Assembly: GCA_021323595.1 (NCBI GenBank)
Contig: JAJPKR010000052.1
Coordinates: forward strand, 1-64,000
Length of the DNA stretch: 64,000 bases
From: Terriglobia bacterium
Lineage (GTDB): Bacteria; Acidobacteriota; Terriglobia; Terriglobales; SCQP01
Direction: 5' to 3'
In this document: positions 1 through 7,213 of the stretch, one piece after another
How the letters are laid out: each line of letters starts with the position of its first letter
Numbering within the stretch: position 1 is the stretch's first letter
Notes under the pieces: generated by a model
What the model was told of the DNA's origin: nothing
What the model saw: the letters and a program-made list of their open reading frames with translations, nothing else
The model's database searches: none
Translations under genes and position numbers: made by a program

Positions 1-108
1 CAATACCTTCGTGATCGCCGCCGTCAGCGTCGTCTTCCCGTGGTCAATGTGCCCGATCGTCCCCACGTTCACATGCGGCTTCGTGCGATCAAATTTTTCC
101 TTCGCCAA
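1..108 (-). CDS. tuf: Elongation factor Tu, N-terminal fragment (runs off left edge)
   Basis: Reverse complement translates (M/L)[35 protein letters not shown], the EF-Tu N-terminus with the G1 motif; apparent TTG start at 106-108. Confidence 0.95.
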   Translation of the reverse strand, partial: MAKEKFDRTKPHVNVGTIGHIDHGKTTLTAAITKVL

Positions 109-141
109 CTGGCTACCCTCGTCTTTCGTGTCCAAGCTGCT

Positions 142-216
<75 letters not shown>

Positions 217-339
217 CCCGGCGCGGCGGCAGGCCCTGCCGCTGCTCGCGGAAGGCCGCTTGCGGCGCCGCCGCTACGGCGACTGCGACTGGCACCCTTG
301 GCGCCCCGCGCCGGGCGGAGCCTGCCCTGGATGCCGGAC

Positions 340-415
<76 letters not shown>

Positions 416-472
416 GTCAAGCCGTTCTCGGAACGCGCGGGAGATTCGCAGCCGCGCGCGCCGGCGCCTCCC

Positions 473-886
473 TCACTGGGCCGCCGGCTTCGGATGGCTT
501 TCCGGGCCAGCGTCCTCAGCGGCGCCGAGCGCGACGGCCTGGGCCGCCGGAAGGGCGGCAAGGTCGGCGGGGCGATGCCAAGGGGCGGGGACGTCCTCCG
601 CTTGCCGGCGGAAGAGCGTCAGTCCCATGAGCACGAGAAGCACCGAAACCGTGAACAGCAGCAGGCGACGATCCGTGATCGTCGCAAATGTCAACACCAA
701 CAATCCCAAAAACCCCGCGACCGCGAGCCAGCGGCGCTTTTCCACCGCCGCATCGCGCCCATGCGGGTCCCGCGCACGCTCACCCGGCGCTTCCGTTGCC
801 GCCGGGCCCCGCGCCGGTTCCTCCGGCACGGCGGCCAACGCCGTTTCCGGTTCCGGGCGCGACCTTGTTTCGACAGCTACTTCCAT
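473..886 (-). CDS. Hypothetical protein with two predicted TM helices, located between tRNA genes
   Basis: 137-aa ORF; C-terminal half has WLAVAGFLGLLVLTFATI and LLLFTVSVLLVLMGLTLF; ATG lies 17 nt after the tRNA-Tyr 3' end on the same strand. Confidence 0.55.
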   Translation of the reverse strand: MEVAVETRSRPEPETALAAVPEEPARGPAATEAPGERARDPHGRDAAVEKRRWLAVAGFLGLLVLTFATITDRRLLLFTVSVLLVLMGLTLFRRQAEDVPAPWHRPADLAALPAAQAVALGAAEDAGPESHPKPAAQ

Positions 887-903
887 TTCTGCAACAACTT
901 CTC

Positions 904-992
904 TGGTGGACAGGGGAGGATTCGAACCTCCGTAGCCCGCAAGGGGCGACAGATTTACAGTCTGTTGGTATTAACCACTCACCCACCTGTCC
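904..992 (-). tRNA. tRNA-Tyr(GTA), long variable arm, CCA encoded
   Basis: Reverse complement GGACAGGTGGGTGAGTGGTTAATACCAACAGACTGTAAATCTGTCGCCCCTTGCGGGCTACGGAGGTTCGAATCCTCCCCTGTCCACCA; class II arm, anticodon GTA. Confidence 0.95.
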
Positions 993-1059
993 CAAAAACC
1001 GCTTGGCCCGCCCCGCGCCACGGGCGAAAATGGCGGCCGGGGCCCGCCTCCGCAAGCGC

Positions 1060-1135
1060 TGGAGCTGGCGAAGGGACTTGAACCCCTGACCGGCTGATTA
1101 CAAATCAGCTGCTCTACCAACTGAGCTACGCCAGC
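1060..1135 (-). tRNA. tRNA-Thr(TGT), CCA encoded
   Basis: Reverse complement GCTGGCGTAGCTCAGTTGGTAGAGCAGCTGATTTGTAATCAGCCGGTCAGGGGTTCAAGTCCCTTCGCCAGCTCCA; anticodon TGT. Confidence 0.95.
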
Positions 1136-1243
1136 CCGCCCGCCGTGAACTCGCGCGAACCGTGCGCAGGCACAGGGCTCGCAAAAACAGACAAGGGCGA
1201 CGGGACAGTCCTCTCCGCCGCCATGCCAAAGATCAAAAATTCA

Positions 1244-1272
1244 ATTGTAAGGAACGCCGTCCGAACTTGCAA
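1244..1272 (-). promoter_or_regulatory. Sigma-70-like promoter for the tRNA-tuf operon
   Basis: On the minus strand TTGCAA - 17 bp - TACAAT, about 110 bp upstream of the first tRNA. Confidence 0.55.
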
Positions 1273-1352
1273 ACGCCGCTCGTTCGCTTCCGCCTCCGCC
1301 GCCCCGCACCCGGGCTCCACGAGCAAGTATAGACCCGAAAGGCCGAACGCGT

Positions 1353-2198
1353 CTAGTGCAAGTATTGGTAGGGATTGACCGGAACGCCGTTGATGCGGAC
1401 TTCGTAGTGAAGATGCGGTCCGGTGGAGCGGCCGGAGTCGCCCACGAAGCCGATCACGTCGCCGCGGTCCACGCGCTGGCCGGCGGTGGTGGAGAAAGCG
1501 GAAAGGTGCGCATACAGCGTGCGCAGATGGTGGCCGTGGCTGACCACGATGGCGCGGCCGTAGCCGCGCAGCAGGCCGGCATAGAGCACCACGCCGTCGG
1601 CGGTGACATGCACGGGAGTGCCGATCGGGGTCGCGATGTCAATGCCGGTGTGGAAGGCGCCTTCACCGTCGAAGGGATCCAGGCGCTCGCCAAAGCTGCT
1701 GGAGATGCGGCCGGCGACCGGCCACAGCTCGGGACGCCACAGGCCGGCGCTCAGCTTGGCCAGGAAGTTGCCGTTGAGCGCGCTGGACTCGAGCGCCTCG
1801 AAGTCCTCGACCCCGGCGTTGTAAACAGCTGCGGGATCTTCGTCGGCGGCCTGCGTGGAGCGCCGCAAGGCCACGTCGCGGCCGAGGTTGTACAGCGCGG
1901 CGACTTCGTTGGCCAAGCTGCCCAGACTGGCGACTTCGGCGCGGGTCTGGGCGGCGTCTCGGCGGGCGCTGGCGAGCTGGCTGACCAGCGTGCGCTGCTG
2001 TTCGCGCAAGTCGTCGAGACGCCGCGCCTTCGTCCACAGGCGGGTGTAGGAGCCGGCCAGGCCCAGCAGCGTGCCCGCGCCGACCACCGCGCACACCACG
2101 AACACCAGCACCCAGTGCACCGGGATCGGGATGCGGCGCAGCTGGCCGTCCCAGTCGTGGCGGACCACGAAGATGTAGCAGCGCTTGCGCACGGTCAA
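1353..2198 (-). CDS. M23 family metallopeptidase (LytM/NlpD-type) with N-terminal TM and coiled coil
   Basis: 281 aa; HTGIDIATPIGTPVHVTADGVV, HGHHLRTLYAHLS and GPHLHYEVRINGVPVNP motifs; TTG start. Confidence 0.9.
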   Translation of the reverse strand: MTVRKRCYIFVVRHDWDGQLRRIPIPVHWVLVFVVCAVVGAGTLLGLAGSYTRLWTKARRLDDLREQQRTLVSQLASARRDAAQTRAEVASLGSLANEVAALYNLGRDVALRRSTQAADEDPAAVYNAGVEDFEALESSALNGNFLAKLSAGLWRPELWPVAGRISSSFGERLDPFDGEGAFHTGIDIATPIGTPVHVTADGVVLYAGLLRGYGRAIVVSHGHHLRTLYAHLSAFSTTAGQRVDRGDVIGFVGDSGRSTGPHLHYEVRINGVPVNPYQYLH

Positions 2199-2204
2199 AG
2201 GGGG

Positions 2205-2234
2205 AGACTAGCAATCCCTTCCACCCAGTGTCAA
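2205..2234 (-). promoter_or_regulatory. Sigma-70-like promoter directly upstream of the M23 peptidase
   Basis: Minus strand TTGACA - 18 bp - TAGTCT, followed after 6 nt by the TTG start codon. Confidence 0.55.
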
Positions 2235-2296
2235 GGTACGGAAGCGCAGGGTCGGATCCCGGCCGCCCGGCCAGGTCCAAGACGGAGGGAGGAACC

Positions 2297-2845
2297 CTAG
2301 CGGGCGGCGGCGCCGGGTTTGCGCTCGCGGAGGTAGCGGCGGCGGCCGGCGTTGACGGCGGCATGAGCGGCGGCGCGGCCCGCCCAGCCTTGACTGGTGA
2401 CGTGCTTGTGCTCAAGCGTCTTGTAGCTCATGAAGAAATGCTCGATCAGACGCAGCTCGTCGTGGCTGACATTGCGCAGATCGGTGGCGGCGCGGTAGGC
2501 GGGGTCGCCGGTGGCCACCGCCAGAATCTTGTTGTCTTGCCCCTTTTCGTCCTCCATGCGCAGCACGCCCAGCGGCCGCGCCTCCACCATCACCCCCATG
2601 GCGAGCGGTTCGCTGATCATGACCAAGATGTCGAGCGGATCGCCATCGGGCGCCAGCGTGCCGGGAATGAAGCCGTAGGCGGTGGGGTAGAACATCGAGG
2701 CGTAGAGCAAGCGATCCAGGCGGAAGACGCCGAGGTTCACGTCGTATTCGTACTTGGCGCGCGTGCCGCGGGGAATTTCGATCACCGCGAACACCAGCTC
2801 CGGCGCGCGGCGGCCGATCGGCAGATCCTTCAGGTTGGCCATCAC
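2297..2845 (-). CDS. ppa: Inorganic pyrophosphatase
   Basis: Family I PPase: VIEIPRGTRAKYEYD, LYASMFYPTAYGFIPGTLAPDGDPLDILV. Confidence 0.95.
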   Translation of the reverse strand: MMANLKDLPIGRRAPELVFAVIEIPRGTRAKYEYDVNLGVFRLDRLLYASMFYPTAYGFIPGTLAPDGDPLDILVMISEPLAMGVMVEARPLGVLRMEDEKGQDNKILAVATGDPAYRAATDLRNVSHDELRLIEHFFMSYKTLEHKHVTSQGWAGRAAAHAAVNAGRRRYLRERKPGAAAR

Positions 2846-2868
2846 CTTATTCGAGACCGCAGGCGAGC

Positions 2869-3663
2869 CTAGAGCACGATCGAGGGCAGCGGCACGTCCT
2901 GGCTGGCGACGTGGAGCTGCGGACGGTGGCAGCCGCCGCCCAGCGCTTGCTCGGCGGTGAGCCGGGCGAGTTCGGGCAGATTGTTGTTTTGGCTGAGGTG
3001 CGCCAGCACGAGATGCGCGGCGGCGCCGTCGAAGCCCTCGCTCAAGAAGGCGGCGAGGCAGTCGTTGGAGAGATGGCCGACGCGGCTCAACACCCGCTGC
3101 TTGAGCGGCCAGGGATACGGGCCGGCTTTGAGCATGTCGAGATCGTGATTGGACTCGAAGACCAGGCAGGCGCAGCCGCGCACCGCTTCGCGGACGTTCT
3201 CCGGAATGTAGCCCAGATCCGTGATCAGGCCGATCTTCACGCCCTCGACCCGGAACGTGAAGGCGACGGGATCGGCGGCGTCATGCGGCACCGAGATCGG
3301 CGAGACTTCGATGTCGCCGATCGCGAACGGGCGCCCGGCGGCGAACGCCTCGACGCGCGGCAGCGGCGCGGCGGCGGCGCCGAGCGCGGCGCGGGTGCCC
3401 TCGTTGACAAACACCGGACAGGGCAGCGAGCGCGCCAGCACCGGCAGCCCGGCGACATGATCGTTGTGTTCGTGGGAGACCAGCAGCGCGGCGATGCGCT
3501 CGGGCGATTCCCCCAGCGCCGCCAGCCGGCGCAAGGTTTCGCGGCGGCTGAAGCCGGCGTCGATCATGATGCTGGTGGCCGTGCTCGAGATCACGGCGCA
3601 GTTGCCGCCGCTGCCGCTGCCGAGAATGGAGACGCGCGCCGCCACTTCCGCCATCTTAGCCAT
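2869..3663 (-). CDS. MBL-fold metallo-hydrolase (YycJ/WalJ-like)
   Basis: VSILGSGSGGNCAVI ... SHEHNDHVAGLPVL; start chosen at MAKMAEV; the ORF-track start at 3756 is probably too far upstream. Confidence 0.85.
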   Translation of the reverse strand: MAKMAEVAARVSILGSGSGGNCAVISSTATSIMIDAGFSRRETLRRLAALGESPERIAALLVSHEHNDHVAGLPVLARSLPCPVFVNEGTRAALGAAAAPLPRVEAFAAGRPFAIGDIEVSPISVPHDAADPVAFTFRVEGVKIGLITDLGYIPENVREAVRGCACLVFESNHDLDMLKAGPYPWPLKQRVLSRVGHLSNDCLAAFLSEGFDGAAAHLVLAHLSQNNNLPELARLTAEQALGGGCHRPQLHVASQDVPLPSIVL

Positions 3664-3902
3664 GCCGGGCCGCCCCGCGCACAGGAAAATCCCCCGCCGG
3701 GCCCGCCCTCCGGGCGCAAGCCGCGCCGGCTGGCAGCGGCGGCGGGCGAGTGCCAAAAGCGGCTTCCGGCGAAACCCGCCGGCGGCCGCACCAATCTCAT
3801 GAAGCAGGAGGAATCGAGTTGGTCACGGCCCCCGGCAGCGCCGCCAGTTGCCGCGCGGCGCCGGGCTGGCCGAGAATGCCGGGCTAAGAACGGAGGCAGG
3901 CG

Positions 3903-4505
3903 ATGACGAAGGAAGATGGCTTCCCGCGCGAGGATTCGCGCCTGGCGCCGGGGGAAACGCTGCATGAGTTTTTCGCGGCGCTGGTGGTGAAGAACTACTC
4001 GGCGGTGGGGCTGAGCGAGACCGCGCTCACCGATTACGTCACGCAAGTGCTGGAAGCCTTCGTCCGCGCCGAAGCCTCGCGGCAGCCGGTGGCGGCGCTG
4101 CTGGCGGCGAGCGATCCGGTGTACGGGGAGGCCAGCTCGTTCGCGCGCGAGGCGGCGGTGCGGCGGCGCATCGGCGACGTGACGCTGTTCTTCACCGGCA
4201 TGTTCCCGGAGTCGCTGGCGCGGCGGCGCGGCGCCGACGCCCTGCTCGATTACGTGGCGGCGGGCAAGGAAAGCTACCACATCGTCAGCGAATACGAGCG
4301 CACCCGGCAGGAAATGGAGCCGCCGCCGGAACTGGCGGCGCTGGCGAGCGCGGTGCTGCGCGAAGCCGAGCCGCGCGCGCCCCTCTTCGCGCAGCTGTCG
4401 GCGGAGTTCGAGCGCTGCATGTACGGCCTCAACCTGGTGAAGAGCGAAATCGCCAGCTTCGCCGATCCCCTGCATGCGGCGGTGCGGGCACTTTTGCTAA
4501 ACTGA
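3903..4505 (+). CDS. Conserved hypothetical protein
   Basis: 200-aa ORF with GGAGG-like SD (cggaggcaggcgATG); no family recognised with certainty. Confidence 0.65.
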   Translation: MTKEDGFPREDSRLAPGETLHEFFAALVVKNYSAVGLSETALTDYVTQVLEAFVRAEASRQPVAALLAASDPVYGEASSFAREAAVRRRIGDVTLFFTGMFPESLARRRGADALLDYVAAGKESYHIVSEYERTRQEMEPPPELAALASAVLREAEPRAPLFAQLSAEFERCMYGLNLVKSEIASFADPLHAAVRALLLN

Positions 4506-4519
4506 GCGGCAGGTAAGCC

Positions 4520-4825
4520 GTGCCCATCTATGAGTATCAGTGCCGCCGCTGCGGGCGGCGCGTGGAAAAGATCCAATCGTTTCGCGACGCCGCGCTGACG
4601 ACGTGCGAGGCCTGTGGCGGGGCGCTCGAGCGGCTGGTTTCGCCGCCGGCCATCCAGTTCAAGGGCTCGGGCTGGTACATCACCGATTACGCGCACAAGT
4701 CCACGGCGGCGCCGGCCAAAAACGGCGAGGGCGGCGGCGCCCAGCCGGCCGCGGGCCAGGCCGGCGAGAAGACGGGCAGCGAAACGCCGGGCACGAGCGA
4801 GAGCGGCGCCAAGAAAGACTCCTAG
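4520..4825 (+). CDS. FmdB family zinc-ribbon protein
   Basis: MPIYEYQCRRCGRRVEKIQSF...CEACGG; GTG start; low-complexity C-terminus. Confidence 0.9.
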   Translation: MPIYEYQCRRCGRRVEKIQSFRDAALTTCEACGGALERLVSPPAIQFKGSGWYITDYAHKSTAAPAKNGEGGGAQPAAGQAGEKTGSETPGTSESGAKKDS

Positions 4826-4829
4826 CCGC

Positions 4830-5777
4830 CTAGTCGAGGTGGTAGCGCTTGCGCTTCTCGAGCAGCGTCTTGCGGCTGATGCCGAGCACGCGCGCGGTTT
4901 CGCTCTTTTTGCCGCGGTGGCGCTGCAAGACGGCGGCGATATATTCCTTCTCCACCTGCTCGAGGGTCTTCTCCTCGGCGGCGACGGCGGCGCGCAGCGG
5001 CAGGTCCCGCAGCGCGATCTCCGCGCCGCCGGCGATGAACGCGCGCTCCATCATGTTGCGCAACTCGCGCACGTTGCCGGGGAAGTCGTGGCGCTCGAGC
5101 GCGGCCAGCGCTTCCGCCGTCAGCCGCGGGCGGGCGCGGCGCTGCAGTTGCGCGAACTGCTCGATGAAATGCTCGGCCAGCGGGCGAATGTCGAGCGGGC
5201 GCTCGCGCAGCGGCGGAATCGTCAGCGGCAGCACGTTCAGGCGGTAAAACAGGTCTTCGCGGAACGTGCGCTCGGCCACAGCGCGCTCGAGATCGGCGTT
5301 GGTCAGCGCCATGAGGCGGGCGGAGATGGCGATGGTGGCGCGGCCGCCGAGGCGCTCGAACCGTTTCTCTTCCAGCACGCGCAGGAGCTTCGCTTGCAGC
5401 GGCAGGCCGAGGGCGGCGACCTCGTCGAGCACGAGGGTGCCGCGGCCGGCGAGTTCCAGGCGCCCCGGTTTGCTCTGCTCGGCGCCGGTGAACGCGCCTT
5501 TCTCGTAGCCGAACAGCTCGCTTTCCACCAGATCGGCGGGCAGGCTGGCGCAATCAATTTTGACCAGCGGCTCGGCGGCATTGGGGCCGAGCAGGTGCAG
5601 CAGCTGCGCCAGCAGGTCCTTGCCCACGCCGCTTTCCCCGCGGATCAAGACCGTGGTGGGCGCGGCGGCGACGCGGGCGGCGAGCTCGAGCAAGCGGCGC
5701 GACTTGGGATCGACGGCGATCCAGGCGGCCCACACCTCGGGACGGCGGTCGCGAGCGGCGGAAGAAACTTCGCTCAT
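4830..5777 (-). CDS. Sigma-54 interaction domain AAA+ activator with Fis-type HTH, no receiver domain
   Basis: GESGVGKD Walker A, ESELFGYEKGAFTGA, C-terminal SETARVLGISRKTLLEKRKRY HTH; start at MSEVSSAARD overlaps the rsfS stop by 4 bp. Confidence 0.9.
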   Translation of the reverse strand: MSEVSSAARDRRPEVWAAWIAVDPKSRRLLELAARVAAAPTTVLIRGESGVGKDLLAQLLHLLGPNAAEPLVKIDCASLPADLVESELFGYEKGAFTGAEQSKPGRLELAGRGTLVLDEVAALGLPLQAKLLRVLEEKRFERLGGRATIAISARLMALTNADLERAVAERTFREDLFYRLNVLPLTIPPLRERPLDIRPLAEHFIEQFAQLQRRARPRLTAEALAALERHDFPGNVRELRNMMERAFIAGGAEIALRDLPLRAAVAAEEKTLEQVEKEYIAAVLQRHRGKKSETARVLGISRKTLLEKRKRYHLD

Positions 5778-6187
5778 GGCCGGGACCGGCGGCTCGGCCG
5801 CCGCCGCGCCGGCGCCGGGCGCGCGGCGGGCTGCCAGCGCGGCGCCTTTTGCCATAGCCGCTCGAGCGCGTAAAAGCTCCGGCCCGGCGCGGAGAAGATA
5901 TGCACCACGAAATCGAGATAATCCAGCACGATCCATTCCGCGTTGGCGTAGCCCTCGCGATGCGCCGGCAGCCGCGGCGGGCGGCGCCGGCCCAGCGCGC
6001 GCTCGACTTCGTCGGCGATGGCCTGCACTTGCCGGGGATTGGCGCCGTGGCAGAGCAAAAAATAATCGGTGAAGTTCGCCAGCTCGCGCACGTCCAAGAT
6101 CACCGGATCGAGCGCCTTCTTCGACTCCGCCGCGGCGAGCGCGGCACGCAGCGCCCGGCGCGTCGCTGCGTCGGATTGGGTCGCCAT
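5774..6187 (-). CDS. rsfS: Ribosome silencing factor RsfS
   Basis: DPVILDVRELANFTDYFLLCHGANPRQVQAIADEVE ... WIVLDYLDFVVHIFSAPGRSFYALERLW. Confidence 0.93.
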   Translation of the reverse strand: MATQSDAATRRALRAALAAAESKKALDPVILDVRELANFTDYFLLCHGANPRQVQAIADEVERALGRRRPPRLPAHREGYANAEWIVLDYLDFVVHIFSAPGRSFYALERLWQKAPRWQPAARPAPARRRPSRRSRP

Positions 6188-6276
6188 TCTAAGACAGGTT
6201 ACAAGGTTCGGGGCGGCTTGGGGCCGCCAATTTGCTCCCGCGGGCGGGGCGCCCGCGGCGCGTTGCGCCGCGCGCG

Positions 6277-7149
6277 CTAGCACGCGACTCCGGCTTGCGC
6301 CAGGGCGTCCGCCACGCCGTCGTGATCGTGATCGGCGGCGACCAGCCAGCCGGCGCGCCGCAGCTCGGCGTGGGCGTTGCCTACCACCGCGGCCACGCCG
6401 GCGAACTCCAGCATCTCGAAATCGTTGTAGTTGTCGCCCACCGCCATCACCGCCGCTCGCGCCACGCCCAGTGCCGCCGCCAGCCGCGCCAAGGCCGCGC
6501 CCTTGCTCACCCCCGCCGCCAAGACGTCGAGAATGGCCAGTTGCCGCGCCGGATAGACGGTGCGGTGGCAGGTGATCTCGCCCGTCGTTGTCGCCGCCGC
6601 CAGCTTCGCGCCGATCGCGGCGATCTCCGCCGGCGTCCCGCCATACATCAGCTGCACCGGATCCTCCGTCAGGCAGCGCGCCAGCGGCGCCGCGAAGCTG
6701 AGCGCCTCGCGATTGCGCTCCAGCCAGCCGGCGAAAGCGCGGCGGCGCGTCTCCGCCTCCGCCTGCTCGTCCGGCCCCAGCGCCTTCATCACCAGCTCCC
6801 CGGGCCCTTGCCGCTCGAAGGTGACCACCAGTTGCGCCTCGAACTCCGCCAGCGCCGCCATCACCGCCGCCGCCTGCGCCCGCGGCAGATATTGCCGCCC
6901 GTGCACGGCGCCGCTGCTGTGCCGCAGCAGCGCGCCGTTGCTGGCGATCAGCCAGCATTCCACGCCGAGCGCCTGCGCCACCGGCAGCGCGAAGCGGTAG
7001 CGCCGCCCGGTGGCCAGCGCCACCGTGGCGCCCGCCGCCGCCGCCGCGCGCAGCGCCGCCGCGTTGCGCGCGCTCACCTGTTGTCGGGAGTCGAGCAGCG
7101 TCCCGTCGAGATCGACGGCCAGCAATCGAATCGCGCTTCGCGGCGGCAT
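6277..7149 (-). CDS. Cof-type HAD-superfamily hydrolase
   Basis: LLAVDLDGTLLDSRQQVS, ATGRR, SKGAALARLAAALGV, VGDNYNDFEML; start at MPPRSAIR preferred because ATG at 7161 overlaps a TACAAT hexamer. Confidence 0.9.
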   Translation of the reverse strand: MPPRSAIRLLAVDLDGTLLDSRQQVSARNAAALRAAAAAGATVALATGRRYRFALPVAQALGVECWLIASNGALLRHSSGAVHGRQYLPRAQAAAVMAALAEFEAQLVVTFERQGPGELVMKALGPDEQAEAETRRRAFAGWLERNREALSFAAPLARCLTEDPVQLMYGGTPAEIAAIGAKLAAATTTGEITCHRTVYPARQLAILDVLAAGVSKGAALARLAAALGVARAAVMAVGDNYNDFEMLEFAGVAAVVGNAHAELRRAGWLVAADHDHDGVADALAQAGVAC

Positions 7150-7213
7150 CGCTGGCGCCATTGTACGGCGGTGCGCGCGCCCCGGCGCACCGCCGCCCTG
7201 CGCGGCGGTGCGG

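Noticed and set aside
473-886. Assignment of the 137-aa tRNA-operon ORF as SecE
   Set aside because: tuf-secE neighbourhood tempted this call, but the protein lies upstream of tuf, has two TM segments and lacks the SecE F..E...E..K..WP signature.
3664-3756. N-terminal extension of the MBL protein as a signal peptide or extra domain
   Set aside because: The segment is Arg/Pro-rich, unlike a signal peptide, and MAKMAEVAARVSILGSGSGGN gives a typical family N-terminus.
4614-5873. 419-aa plus-strand ORF opposite the sigma-54 activator
   Set aside because: Overlaps fmdB out of frame and is antisense to an AAA+ protein with all motifs; no plausible domain.
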